Assembly (NCBI RefSeq): GCF_030651615.1
Contig: NZ_JAUSCG010000009.1
Span: forward strand, 1 to 7,303
Origin: Methanocalculus sp.
GTDB taxonomy: Archaea; Halobacteriota; Methanomicrobia; Methanomicrobiales; Methanocorpusculaceae
Length of the DNA: 7,303 bases
Reading direction: 5' to 3'
Each line of letters opens with the position of its first letter. Within the stretch, counting starts at the first letter, position 1. This document shows, in pieces, positions 1 through 5,750 of this stretch. Made by a program: the position numbers and the translations under genes. Under the pieces are notes generated by a model. It was not told where the DNA came from and did no database searches. It saw only the letters and a list, made by a program, of their open reading frames with translations.

Positions 1-644
1 AGACCGGAGAGCTGGTCACGCCGACAGGAGCAGCACTCCTCGCAGAGTTCTCTTCATCATTTCCAAAAGGCGGGTCGGACGGCCGGATCAGATCAATCGG
101 ATATGGTGCAGGCACCCGCAATCCGGAGGACCGGCCAAATGTCCTCCGTGTGATGGTGATGGAAGCGGAGGGTGAAAATGGATTCATCGATATCCTCGAG
201 ACGAATGTGGATGATGTTGATGGTGAGGTGATAGCAGCAGTGATCGCCCGCCTTCACCGTGAAGGTGCCCGCGATGCCTCGGCCATTCCGATCATCATGA
301 AGAAAGGCAGGCCCGGCCACCTCATCCGGGTCATCTGCCGCCGGGAGGACTCAAAAAGACTTGCATTCATCCTGGCAAAGGAGCTTGGAACCCTGGGGGT
401 CCGGTGCATTCCATCTGTTCACCGGTTCATTGCAGACCGGAGGATTATCACCGTCAGGATACCTGAGGGTGATGAGATCGGAGTTAAGATAGGGTCATGG
501 CAGGGGGAGATAATCTCTGTTAAGGCTGAATCTGATGCAGTCCTCGCTGCCGCAGAGCGGCATGGCATCCCCATACGTGAGGTGAAACGGCTAGCAGAAG
601 ATGCAGCTCGTAGGGAGTTACAAGGGTGGATCTCGGACGCGTAA
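1..644 (+). CDS. larC: LarC family nickel insertion / nickel-pincer cofactor protein, 3' part
   Basis: The frame is open from the window edge (first full codon at 3) to the TAA at 642-644, giving 213 visible residues, roughly the C-terminal half of a protein usually about 400 long. The fragment opens with ELVTPTGAALL and GYGAGTR..P.RPNVLR. It continues with LETNVDDVDGE, the GARDASAIPIIMKKGRPG block and a C-terminal region ending in ..WISDA. These are hallmark blocks of the LarC/DUF111 family. In Lactiplantibacillus, LarC inserts nickel into the pincer cofactor of lactate racemase in a CTP-dependent reaction; it is a soluble cytoplasmic protein. In methanogens the client enzyme is not established, so the family assignment is firm and the physiological role is not. 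An internal ATG at 150 is not the start, because conserved family sequence lies upstream of it. The 3' end overlaps radB by 19 bases, so the two genes are probably co-transcribed. Confidence 0.9.
   Translation, partial: TGELVTPTGAALLAEFSSSFPKGGSDGRIRSIGYGAGTRNPEDRPNVLRVMVMEAEGENGFIDILETNVDDVDGEVIAAVIARLHREGARDASAIPIIMKKGRPGHLIRVICRREDSKRLAFILAKELGTLGVRCIPSVHRFIADRRIITVRIPEGDEIGVKIGSWQGEIISVKAESDAVLAAAERHGIPIREVKRLAEDAARRELQGWISDA
612..617 (+). promoter_or_regulatory. Ribosome binding site of radB, inside larC
   Basis: AGGGAG lies 8 bases before the GTG at 626 and inside the larC coding sequence. It supports GTG as the radB initiation codon, since no ATG occurs in frame before the conserved N-terminal sequence, and it suggests translational coupling to larC. 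Confidence 0.6.
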
Positions 645-1300
645 GCACAGGAAGTTCTGACCTTGACCGAATTCTTGGCGGAGGTCTTGAACGGCAGATG
701 ATCACGCAGATCTATGGTGAACCGGGGAGCGGCAAGAGCACCCTTGCGATAATGGCTGCAGTCTCAGCACTGAAAGAAGGAACAGGCGTCATCTTCTTCG
801 ATACCGAGGGGTTCTCCCCGGACCGTTTTATTCAGATATCAGGAGGAGAAGAGGCGGCACCCGATCTCGCCGGACGGCTCTACCTGTATGAACCTGTAGA
901 TTTCGCCGAGCAGGGTCTGATGATCCAGGAGTCACAGAAACTCTTTGCCAAAAAGACGATCGGGCTCATTGTGATGGATTCGGCAACCGCACTCTACCGG
1001 TCCGAACTTGAGAGGCGCGGGGATGTACAGAGGATGCTTGGCCGCCAGATGATCGATATCCTCTCAATTGCACGAAAGAACAATGTACCTGTTCTGATCA
1101 CAAATCAGGTCTATATGGACCCGGCAACAGACGGATTCTTCGGCCTCGGAGGAACAACCCTCTCACATATCTCAAAGGCAATCATTAAGATTGAACGCAG
1201 AAACGGAGCGCGCCGTGCAGTTGTTATGAAACACCGGTCACGCCCTGAAGGAGAATCGTTTGATTTTGTCATCACCGGAGATGGCATCCGGGGGTGCTGA
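626..1300 (+). CDS. radB: DNA repair and recombination protein RadB
   Basis: This 224-residue protein starts at GTG. The N-terminal STGSSDLDRILGGGL is the signature opening of RadA/RadB-type recombinases. Walker A is GEPGSGKS (residues 31-38), Walker B is LIVMDS (114-119), and LITNQVY (157-163) begins the loop that contacts DNA in this family. The length of about 220 and the absence of an N-terminal helix-hairpin-helix domain separate it from RadA (about 320 residues). RadB is a euryarchaeal RadA paralogue that binds DNA and assists RadA-mediated homologous recombination, with weak ATPase and no strong strand exchange of its own. The start overlaps the larC end by 19 bases with an AGGGAG ribosome binding site, so translation is probably coupled. 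It ends convergently 47 bases from dapF. An alternative call of KaiC-like ATPase is less likely given the LDRILGGG context and the RadB-like length. Confidence 0.93.
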   Translation: MDLGRVSTGSSDLDRILGGGLERQMITQIYGEPGSGKSTLAIMAAVSALKEGTGVIFFDTEGFSPDRFIQISGGEEAAPDLAGRLYLYEPVDFAEQGLMIQESQKLFAKKTIGLIVMDSATALYRSELERRGDVQRMLGRQMIDILSIARKNNVPVLITNQVYMDPATDGFFGLGGTTLSHISKAIIKIERRNGARRAVVMKHRSRPEGESFDFVITGDGIRGC

Positions 1301-1315
1301 AACGAGAAATAGGTG

Positions 1316-1339
1316 ATTTTGGTCTTCTAAGGAGAGACC
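1316..1339 (+). terminator. Possible radB transcription end: T-run and short inverted repeat
   Basis: In the convergent gap a TTTT run (1317-1320) is followed by GGTCT (1321-1325), a 9-base spacer and AGACC (1335-1339), a perfect 5-bp stem. Archaeal terminators rely mainly on T-runs, so this may end the radB transcript. The T-run is short, and no typical intrinsic terminator order (stem, then T-run) is seen. Confidence 0.3.
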
Positions 1340-1341
1340 AC

Positions 1342-1363
1342 TCTTCTTCAGAGCTGAAGAAGA
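1342..1363. repeat. Perfect 10-bp inverted repeat across the dapF stop codon
   Basis: TCTTCTTCAG (1342-1351) is followed by two bases and then its exact reverse complement (1354-1363). On the minus strand the stop codon TGA of dapF (1350-1348) lies inside the left arm. The structure could fold in either transcript and may protect or define 3' ends between the converging radB and dapF genes. Neither strand shows a T-run directly after it, so it is not a textbook terminator. Confidence 0.45.
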
Positions 1364-2172
1364 CCGATGAAGACCGACTCTGCAGGGCCCGTCATCGTCA
1401 CTTCATCCCCGATCACAATCCGGAGGGGGCCGCCTTTCGTCTCTACAAGAATATCTTTTCCCGTATAGCCAAGTTTGTGTGCAACCGCTGCTGATGCTGT
1501 TGCTCCTGTTCCGCATGACCAGGTCTCACCCTCAACACCCCGTTCAAATGTCCTGATCCGAAGAGTATTCTCCGAAACCTTCTCAACGAAGTTGACATTT
1601 GCACCTTTTGGAAATGTCGGGTGGTTTCTGATAACCGGCCCGAGTGTAAGGGGATCGATTGCTCCGATCTCATCTACAAAGACCACTGCATGAGGAACAC
1701 CGGTATTGACTGCATACACCTGGTATGTCCCAATCTCTTCTGAGTACTCAGAGTCAGCATCACCGGTCGCCGGGATCGCACCCCGTGCAAATGCAGGTGT
1801 GGGCATCGTGATCACTGCAAAGAATTCACCGGCATGATAACCTGACTTCACCGGCATGATACCGGCAAGCGTCTCAACAGTGCATTCTTCCTTTACGTAC
1901 TCTCTGTCAAATGCATATCGCACCAGACAGCGGATGCCGTTTCCACACATCTCTGCCTCGGACTCATCCGGCTGGAAGAGTCGCATCCGGACATCCGCCT
2001 GTTCTGACTTTGAGATGAAGAGGACACCATCCCCTCCAATTCCAAACCTGCGATCGCAGAAGAGCATCGCAAACTTCGGCTTCATCTCTTCGGGAATGAC
2101 TTCATTCTCCATCTCGTTGATAAGGATGAAATCATTTCCATTTCCCTGTAATTTTACAAATTCAATACCCAT
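1348..2172 (-). CDS. dapF: Diaminopimelate epimerase
   Basis: DapF interconverts LL- and meso-2,6-diaminopimelate by a two-base (two-cysteine), cofactor-free mechanism in lysine biosynthesis, in the cytoplasm. The 274-residue protein begins MGIEFVKLQGNGNDF, the standard opening. DRRFGIGGDG is near residues 40-49, the first catalytic Cys is C76 in MCGNGIRC, NTGVPHAVVF follows at about 156-165, and the second catalytic Cys is C220 in ETWSCGTGA. Both catalytic cysteines and the substrate-binding NTG.PH motif are present, and the length matches the family (about 270-280). An in-frame ATG five codons upstream (2187) is rejected as the start: its following codons are the AGGAG ribosome binding site, 7 bases before the ATG at 2172. 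It lies 74 bases downstream of ribose-1,5-bisphosphate isomerase on the same strand, and its stop codon is embedded in an inverted repeat. Confidence 0.95.
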   Translation of the reverse strand: MGIEFVKLQGNGNDFILINEMENEVIPEEMKPKFAMLFCDRRFGIGGDGVLFISKSEQADVRMRLFQPDESEAEMCGNGIRCLVRYAFDREYVKEECTVETLAGIMPVKSGYHAGEFFAVITMPTPAFARGAIPATGDADSEYSEEIGTYQVYAVNTGVPHAVVFVDEIGAIDPLTLGPVIRNHPTFPKGANVNFVEKVSENTLRIRTFERGVEGETWSCGTGATASAAVAHKLGYTGKDILVETKGGPLRIVIGDEVTMTGPAESVFIGLLQL

Positions 2173-2179
2173 GAAAAAA

Positions 2180-2184
2180 CTCCT
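2180..2184 (-). promoter_or_regulatory. Ribosome binding site that fixes the dapF start
   Basis: On the minus strand AGGAG sits 7 bases before the ATG at 2172. The longer in-frame reading from 2187 would place this Shine-Dalgarno sequence inside the coding region and would add five residues absent from typical DapF N-termini, so 2172 is preferred. Confidence 0.75.
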
Positions 2185-2201
2185 CATTCATCTTGCACGT
2201 C

Positions 2202-2238
2202 AAAGAGAAAAATGTATTACCCTGGTTTTATTGATAAA
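2202..2238 (-). promoter_or_regulatory. Candidate dapF promoter and T-rich stretch in the 74-base gap
   Basis: Reading the minus strand after the isomerase stop, an AT-rich block TTTATCAATAAAA (2238-2226) could act as a TATA box. It would put a start about 25 bases downstream, leaving a leader of roughly 30 bases that contains the AGGAG site. It is followed by a TTTTTCTCTTT tract (2212-2202) that could instead terminate the isomerase transcript. Which role applies cannot be decided from sequence alone. Confidence 0.3.
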
Positions 2239-2246
2239 GCTCATTC

Positions 2247-3203
2247 CTAATCAGCCCTGCCGATCCGGAAAATCTCTTCAAACATCGAGATATTCCATCC
2301 AAGATGGTCACGGATGATAGAAGGTGCTGCTTGCGGAGGTATCACACCGACCTCGGTTACGATGAGATCGATATATTCTGCCGGTGTCAGATCAAAGACC
2401 GGATTACGCACCCTGACATACGGGAGCTTGTCTGCGATCTCATCAGGCAGCACCTCGGATCCCGGCCGTTCCTCGATTCTGATCTCTTCACCCATCATTG
2501 TCCTTGGGGCAAACTTGTACGTCTCAGCCGCGATGATCATCTTCGTCCGTGCCTCATGTGCAGAGAGTGCAATCTGGGAGGTGCCGATCTTATTGATCAC
2601 ATCCCCATTTGCATAGACCGCATCAGCTCCTGCTATCGCAAGATCCATATCGTTGATGAACGCACGTACAGCCGAATCAACGATATAATGTGTCGGGATC
2701 TCATGGCTGTTGAGCACATCGATCGTGAGACGACCCTGGTTCCACGGCCTCACCTCGGTGGCAAAGACCTCGATTTCTTTTCCCTGCCGCTTCGCTTCAA
2801 TGATACAGGCAAGTGCTGCTTCAGAATTGCAATGGGTGAGGATGCAGTCACCATCCCCGATCTGGTTTGCCCCCATCACAGCAATCCGCCGGACTGCCAT
2901 CTCAGATGATTCGATGAACGCCTCGGCATTTGTGATGACAATACTGCGCGCGTCCTCGACCCCTGTCACACTTTTCAGATCCCGCATCACAGCATGAATA
3001 GCATTAGGAAGCGAGACTGCAGTTGGTCTTGTTGCATTGAGAAGATCCGCAGCGCGATTCATCTCAATCAGAAAATTATCATAGTCCTGTGACCTCAGAG
3101 CCATTGCATGATCACGAAGAGCAGCAGCAGCAGCCCTTGCAATACGCCCTGCACCCCGGATCTTCATCGACCGGATCGCATCTGCTGTGATTGGTAGTGA
3201 CAT
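2247..3203 (-). CDS. Ribose-1,5-bisphosphate isomerase (eIF-2B alpha/beta/delta-like family)
   Basis: The 318-residue protein belongs to the initiation factor 2B-related family. The enzyme isomerises ribose-1,5-bisphosphate to ribulose-1,5-bisphosphate in the archaeal AMP/nucleoside salvage pathway that feeds form III RuBisCO. Visible marks are the basic N-terminal IRGAGRIARAAA (about 15-26), ILTHCNSEAAL with Cys125, EVRPWNQGRLT (about 150-160), YIVDSAVR, IAGADAVYANGDVINKIGT with Asp194, and a C-terminal VFDLTPAEYIDLIVTE. The Cys-Asp pair is spaced 69 residues, as I recall for the catalytic Cys133/Asp202 pair of the Thermococcus enzyme. The archaeal context and EVRP..QG favour R15P isomerase over methylthioribose-1-phosphate isomerase or a true eIF-2B subunit. 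There is no ribosome binding site before the ATG, but a TATA-like box lies at -26 to -32, which suggests a leaderless mRNA. It is divergent from the HAD gene and upstream of dapF on the same strand. No RuBisCO or AMP phosphorylase gene lies in the window. Confidence 0.87.
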   Translation of the reverse strand: MSLPITADAIRSMKIRGAGRIARAAAAALRDHAMALRSQDYDNFLIEMNRAADLLNATRPTAVSLPNAIHAVMRDLKSVTGVEDARSIVITNAEAFIESSEMAVRRIAVMGANQIGDGDCILTHCNSEAALACIIEAKRQGKEIEVFATEVRPWNQGRLTIDVLNSHEIPTHYIVDSAVRAFINDMDLAIAGADAVYANGDVINKIGTSQIALSAHEARTKMIIAAETYKFAPRTMMGEEIRIEERPGSEVLPDEIADKLPYVRVRNPVFDLTPAEYIDLIVTEVGVIPPQAAPSIIRDHLGWNISMFEEIFRIGRAD

Positions 3204-3208
3204 ATATG
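3201..3208 (+). promoter_or_regulatory. Candidate TATA box of the HAD gene, overlapping the isomerase start codon
   Basis: CATATATG is 38-45 bases before the ATG at 3246. Initiation about 25 bases downstream would leave a leader of roughly 15 bases. The box overlaps the first codon of the divergent isomerase gene (3203-3201), so the two promoters would be interlocked. No convincing ribosome binding site precedes the HAD start. Confidence 0.35.
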
Positions 3209-3228
3209 ACAGTTACTTGATAAGAGAG

Positions 3229-3235
3229 ATATTAA
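3229..3235 (-). promoter_or_regulatory. Candidate TATA box for a leaderless isomerase transcript
   Basis: On the minus strand TTAATAT lies at -32 to -26 relative to the isomerase ATG at 3203, the standard archaeal TATA distance to a transcription start. Together with the lack of a Shine-Dalgarno sequence this suggests transcription begins at or very near the start codon. Confidence 0.5.
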
Positions 3236-3245
3236 GAAGTACATC

Positions 3246-4085
3246 ATGACGATCGCAGTAGTCTTTGACAGCGCCGGTACACTTCTCAGGACCTATCGGG
3301 TGGTAAAGGATATCAGAGAAGAAACCATCCGGAAAGATATCGAGACAACGACACTGACATTTCATGACGCCGATCGTATCCTCGTCCTCATCAACGTACA
3401 TTCCCAGGAGGTTATGAAGGCAGATCCCTGCCAGCTCCTCTCAGAGTTCCTCATCGAACATAGGATTGATTTTGGGATCTCATGTGGCAGGCGGGTGATC
3501 ACACAGGAAGAGGTGGCAGGCATTCTCTATCATGAGAATGGAGCATGCGTCGGAGACCTTCAGGATACAATCCGCGATGTCTGGATTCGGTGTAGTCAGA
3601 TTAAACCGATTATGGCAATTAATTCAGGCGTGATCCTAAACCTCAGAACCCGCTCGATCGAGTATACTATCACTGCAGGGGGCAGCCCCTTTCCGGGTGC
3701 AAAAGAGACGATCACCCGGCTTCACCAGATGGGGGTTGCCACTTTTATTGCTTCCGGAGATCGGGGATCCAAACTCGAAAGGATGGGAGATTTCCTCGGA
3801 ATCCCGCATGATAGGATCTATGGTGTTGCAACACCGACGATGAAGGCGGAGATAGTCAAGGAGCTCAAGCAGGTATATACAACGGTTCTGATGGTAGGAG
3901 ATGGGATCAATGATCTTCGGGCGATGAGGGAAGCCGATATCGCCATACTCTCTGAGCAACAGCCGGGGGAGCGAATCGAGGCGCTCAAAACTGCAGCAGA
4001 CTACACAATAAAAGAAGTATATGAGGTAATATCCATCATTGAAGGGATTATACGCTCGGATCAGGAGAAGAATGTCCCCATATAA
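3246..4085 (+). CDS. HAD-superfamily protein with P-type ATPase-like phosphorylation-domain motifs
   Basis: This is a soluble 279-residue protein with no membrane segments. HAD motif I is VVFDSAGTLL (nucleophile Asp8, residue 10 is Ala), motif II is FIASGD (Ser170), motif III is Lys200 in PTMKAEIV, and motif IV is LMVGDGINDLRAM (Asp219, Asp223). Motifs II-IV closely resemble the phosphorylation domain of P-type ATPases. There are no transmembrane helices, and the roughly 160 residues between motifs I and II would form a cap or insert. HAD phosphatases use a second Asp two residues after the nucleophile as general acid/base; here it is Ala, as in the DxAGT motif of phosphonoacetaldehyde hydrolase, so ordinary phosphatase activity is doubtful. 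The substrate is unknown. The start at 3246 puts the conserved motif I strand at the very N-terminus, as usual for HAD proteins. It lies 47 bases upstream of atwA on the same strand, which hints at a link to MCR activation, but this is inference. Confidence 0.8.
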   Translation: MTIAVVFDSAGTLLRTYRVVKDIREETIRKDIETTTLTFHDADRILVLINVHSQEVMKADPCQLLSEFLIEHRIDFGISCGRRVITQEEVAGILYHENGACVGDLQDTIRDVWIRCSQIKPIMAINSGVILNLRTRSIEYTITAGGSPFPGAKETITRLHQMGVATFIASGDRGSKLERMGDFLGIPHDRIYGVATPTMKAEIVKELKQVYTTVLMVGDGINDLRAMREADIAILSEQQPGERIEALKTAADYTIKEVYEVISIIEGIIRSDQEKNVPI

Positions 4086-4087
4086 AG
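4080..4087 (+). promoter_or_regulatory. TATA box of the atwA-mmp3 cluster
   Basis: ATATAAAG covers the stop codon of the HAD gene (4083-4085) and stands about 50 bases before the atwA ATG at 4133. A start about 25 bases downstream would give a leader of about 23 bases that includes the AGAGG ribosome binding site. This argues that atwA, mmp3 and the following gene have their own promoter, even if read-through from the HAD gene also occurs. Confidence 0.55.
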
Positions 4088-4120
4088 ACTAATATGCCAC
4101 TTCTTCTACATACTACTTCA

Positions 4121-4125
4121 AGAGG
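4121..4125 (+). promoter_or_regulatory. Ribosome binding site that favours the atwA start at 4133
   Basis: AGAGG lies 7 bases before the ATG at 4133. The alternative in-frame ATG at 4094 has no such site, lies only about 7 bases after the TATA box, and would add a 13-residue extension without family character. Confidence 0.6.
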
Positions 4126-4132
4126 CTGCTTT

Positions 4133-5749
4133 ATGAAACCATTCATCTCTGTCGAAAACCTCTGCATGGACTTTAATGGCACGAGGGTACTTAAAAATAT
4201 TAATCTCGAAATAGAAGAGGGAGAGACGGTCGGAATCATCGGAAGGAGTGGTGCCGGAAAGACCGTACTCATCCATCTTATTCGTGGGATTGATCAGCCC
4301 CCGACTTCAGGCAGGATTATTTATCATATCTCAATCTGTGATACGTGCGGTCGAATCGAACTCGGAAGTGCCGCCAATTCCCCTTGCAAGCGCTGCTCCG
4401 GCGGAACACTGAAGTTAAAAGATGTAGATTTATGGGGCGAGGACGATAGCGTCAGACGTCATCTTATGCAGAGAACCGCCATCATGTTCCAGCGGACCTT
4501 TGCTCTCTACGGCAATGATCGTGTCATCGAAAATGTCCTCCGGGCACTTGAAGATACCGGGTATCCTTCAGGAAAGGCGGTTTCACGCGCCGCAGATCTC
4601 CTTGATGAAGTCCGCCTTTCTCACCGGATGATGCATATTGCCCGTGATCTCTCGGGAGGAGAGAAGCAGCGGGTCGTTCTTGCGCGCCAGCTGGCAAAGG
4701 AGCCATTCCTTCTCTTTGCAGATGAACCAACAGCAACCCTTGATCCGAAGATGGCACGGGTCGTTCACGAGATGTTAAAAAGTGCGGCAAGCTCCTCTTC
4801 AATGGGAATGATCATCACCTCCCACTTCGCACAGGCGATTGAAGATGTATCGGACCGTGCAATCCTCATCGCTGATGGTGAGATCACTGCGATCGGAGCT
4901 CCCCGGGATGTTATTGCCACCTTCATGAAAGATCATCATGATGAAGAGGTCTTTGCCATACCAAAGCTTGGCAAGACACTGATTCGTTGTGAGAATCTCA
5001 AGAAGCGGTACATCTCTGTTGATAGAGGCGTTATCCGTGCAGTCGATGGTGTGGACTTTGAGATCGCTGAGAAGGAGATCTTTGGAATTATCGGAACGAG
5101 TGGTGCAGGTAAAACAACACTATCCCGTATTATTTCTGGAATACTTGAGCCAACAAGCGGAAAACTAGAGATTCAGATCGGGGATGACTGGGTTGACATG
5201 ACAAAACCCGGATTCCAGTTTCGCGGGCGTGCCAAGATGTACATCGGCCTTCTCCATCAGGAGTACGATCTCTTCCCCCACAGAACCGTCCTCGATAATC
5301 TTACAGACTCAATAGGCCTTGAATTTCCAAAGGAGCTTGCTATCAGGAAAGCGATGATCACCCTTAAGATGGCAGGCTTCACCGAAGAGAAGGGTCGTGG
5401 AATCCTCAACCGGTTCCCAAATACCCTCTCTGAAGGTGAGCGGCATCGTGTCGCCCTTGCACAGGTGATGATTCGTGAACCAAGGATCATCATACTTGAT
5501 GAGCCGACCGGGACGATGGACCCTATCACCAAAATTGATGTCAAACACTCCATCCTCCATTCCCGTGAAGAGATGGATGAGACATTTGTCATTGTCTCGC
5601 ATGACATGGAGTTTGTAACAGAGATCTGTGATCGATGTGCGCTGATGCGTGGCGGTAAGATCGTTTCGATCGGACCGACACAGGAGATCATGGATCTTCT
5701 CACCGCAGAAGAACGGGATATTATGAGCAGGGCAATAAAGGGAGAATAA
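4133..5749 (+). CDS. atwA: Methyl-coenzyme M reductase system component A2 (twin ABC ATPase)
   Basis: AtwA is the cytoplasmic ATP-binding component A2 required for ATP-dependent reductive activation of methyl-coenzyme M reductase (Ni(II) to Ni(I) F430). The 538-residue protein has two ABC ATPase domains and no membrane segments. Domain 1 has Walker A GRSGAGKT (37-44), Q-loop Gln120, signature LSGGE (173-177), Walker B LLFADEP (193-199) and His231. Domain 2 has Walker A GTSGAGKT (321-328), Gln376, a degenerate signature LSEGE (432-436), Walker B IIILDEP (452-458) and His490. Between Walker A and the Q-loop of domain 1 is a four-cysteine insert, C69xxC72 and C85xxC88, that looks like a zinc ribbon or metal site. 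Generic twin ABC proteins (ABCE1, ABCF) lack this arrangement, and a dipeptide-transporter ATPase call is unlikely given the fused pair and the neighbour mmp3. The stop is one base before the mmp3 ATG. The start at 4133 is chosen over 4094 because of the AGAGG site and the family-like N-terminus. Confidence 0.93.
   Translation: MKPFISVENLCMDFNGTRVLKNINLEIEEGETVGIIGRSGAGKTVLIHLIRGIDQPPTSGRIIYHISICDTCGRIELGSAANSPCKRCSGGTLKLKDVDLWGEDDSVRRHLMQRTAIMFQRTFALYGNDRVIENVLRALEDTGYPSGKAVSRAADLLDEVRLSHRMMHIARDLSGGEKQRVVLARQLAKEPFLLFADEPTATLDPKMARVVHEMLKSAASSSSMGMIITSHFAQAIEDVSDRAILIADGEITAIGAPRDVIATFMKDHHDEEVFAIPKLGKTLIRCENLKKRYISVDRGVIRAVDGVDFEIAEKEIFGIIGTSGAGKTTLSRIISGILEPTSGKLEIQIGDDWVDMTKPGFQFRGRAKMYIGLLHQEYDLFPHRTVLDNLTDSIGLEFPKELAIRKAMITLKMAGFTEEKGRGILNRFPNTLSEGERHRVALAQVMIREPRIIILDEPTGTMDPITKIDVKHSILHSREEMDETFVIVSHDMEFVTEICDRCALMRGGKIVSIGPTQEIMDLLTAEERDIMSRAIKGE
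5740..5744 (+). promoter_or_regulatory. Ribosome binding site of mmp3 within the end of atwA
   Basis: GGGAG lies in the last codons of atwA and ends 6 bases before the mmp3 ATG at 5751. With the one-base spacing between stop and start, it indicates coupled translation of AtwA and Mmp3. Confidence 0.65.
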
Positions 5750-5750
5750 T

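Noticed and set aside
1294..1494. Small plus-strand frame beginning at the radB end
   Set aside because: It starts inside the last radB codons and runs antisense into dapF. The composition is unconvincing and no ribosome binding site is seen.
1856..2317. Plus-strand open frame of 153 codons over the dapF start and the gap
   Set aside because: It is antisense to dapF through most of its length, its Ser/Pro-rich composition is typical of shadow frames, and no ribosome binding site precedes it.
2304..2909. Long open frame (201 codons) on the plus strand
   Set aside because: It lies wholly antisense to the isomerase coding sequence, which has clear family motifs. The translation is rich in Arg, Cys and His and resembles no protein family.
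4094..4132. Upstream in-frame ATG as the atwA start
   Set aside because: It is too close to the TATA box and lacks a ribosome binding site, and the added 13 residues do not look like the family N-terminus. The ATG at 4133 has AGAGG at proper spacing.
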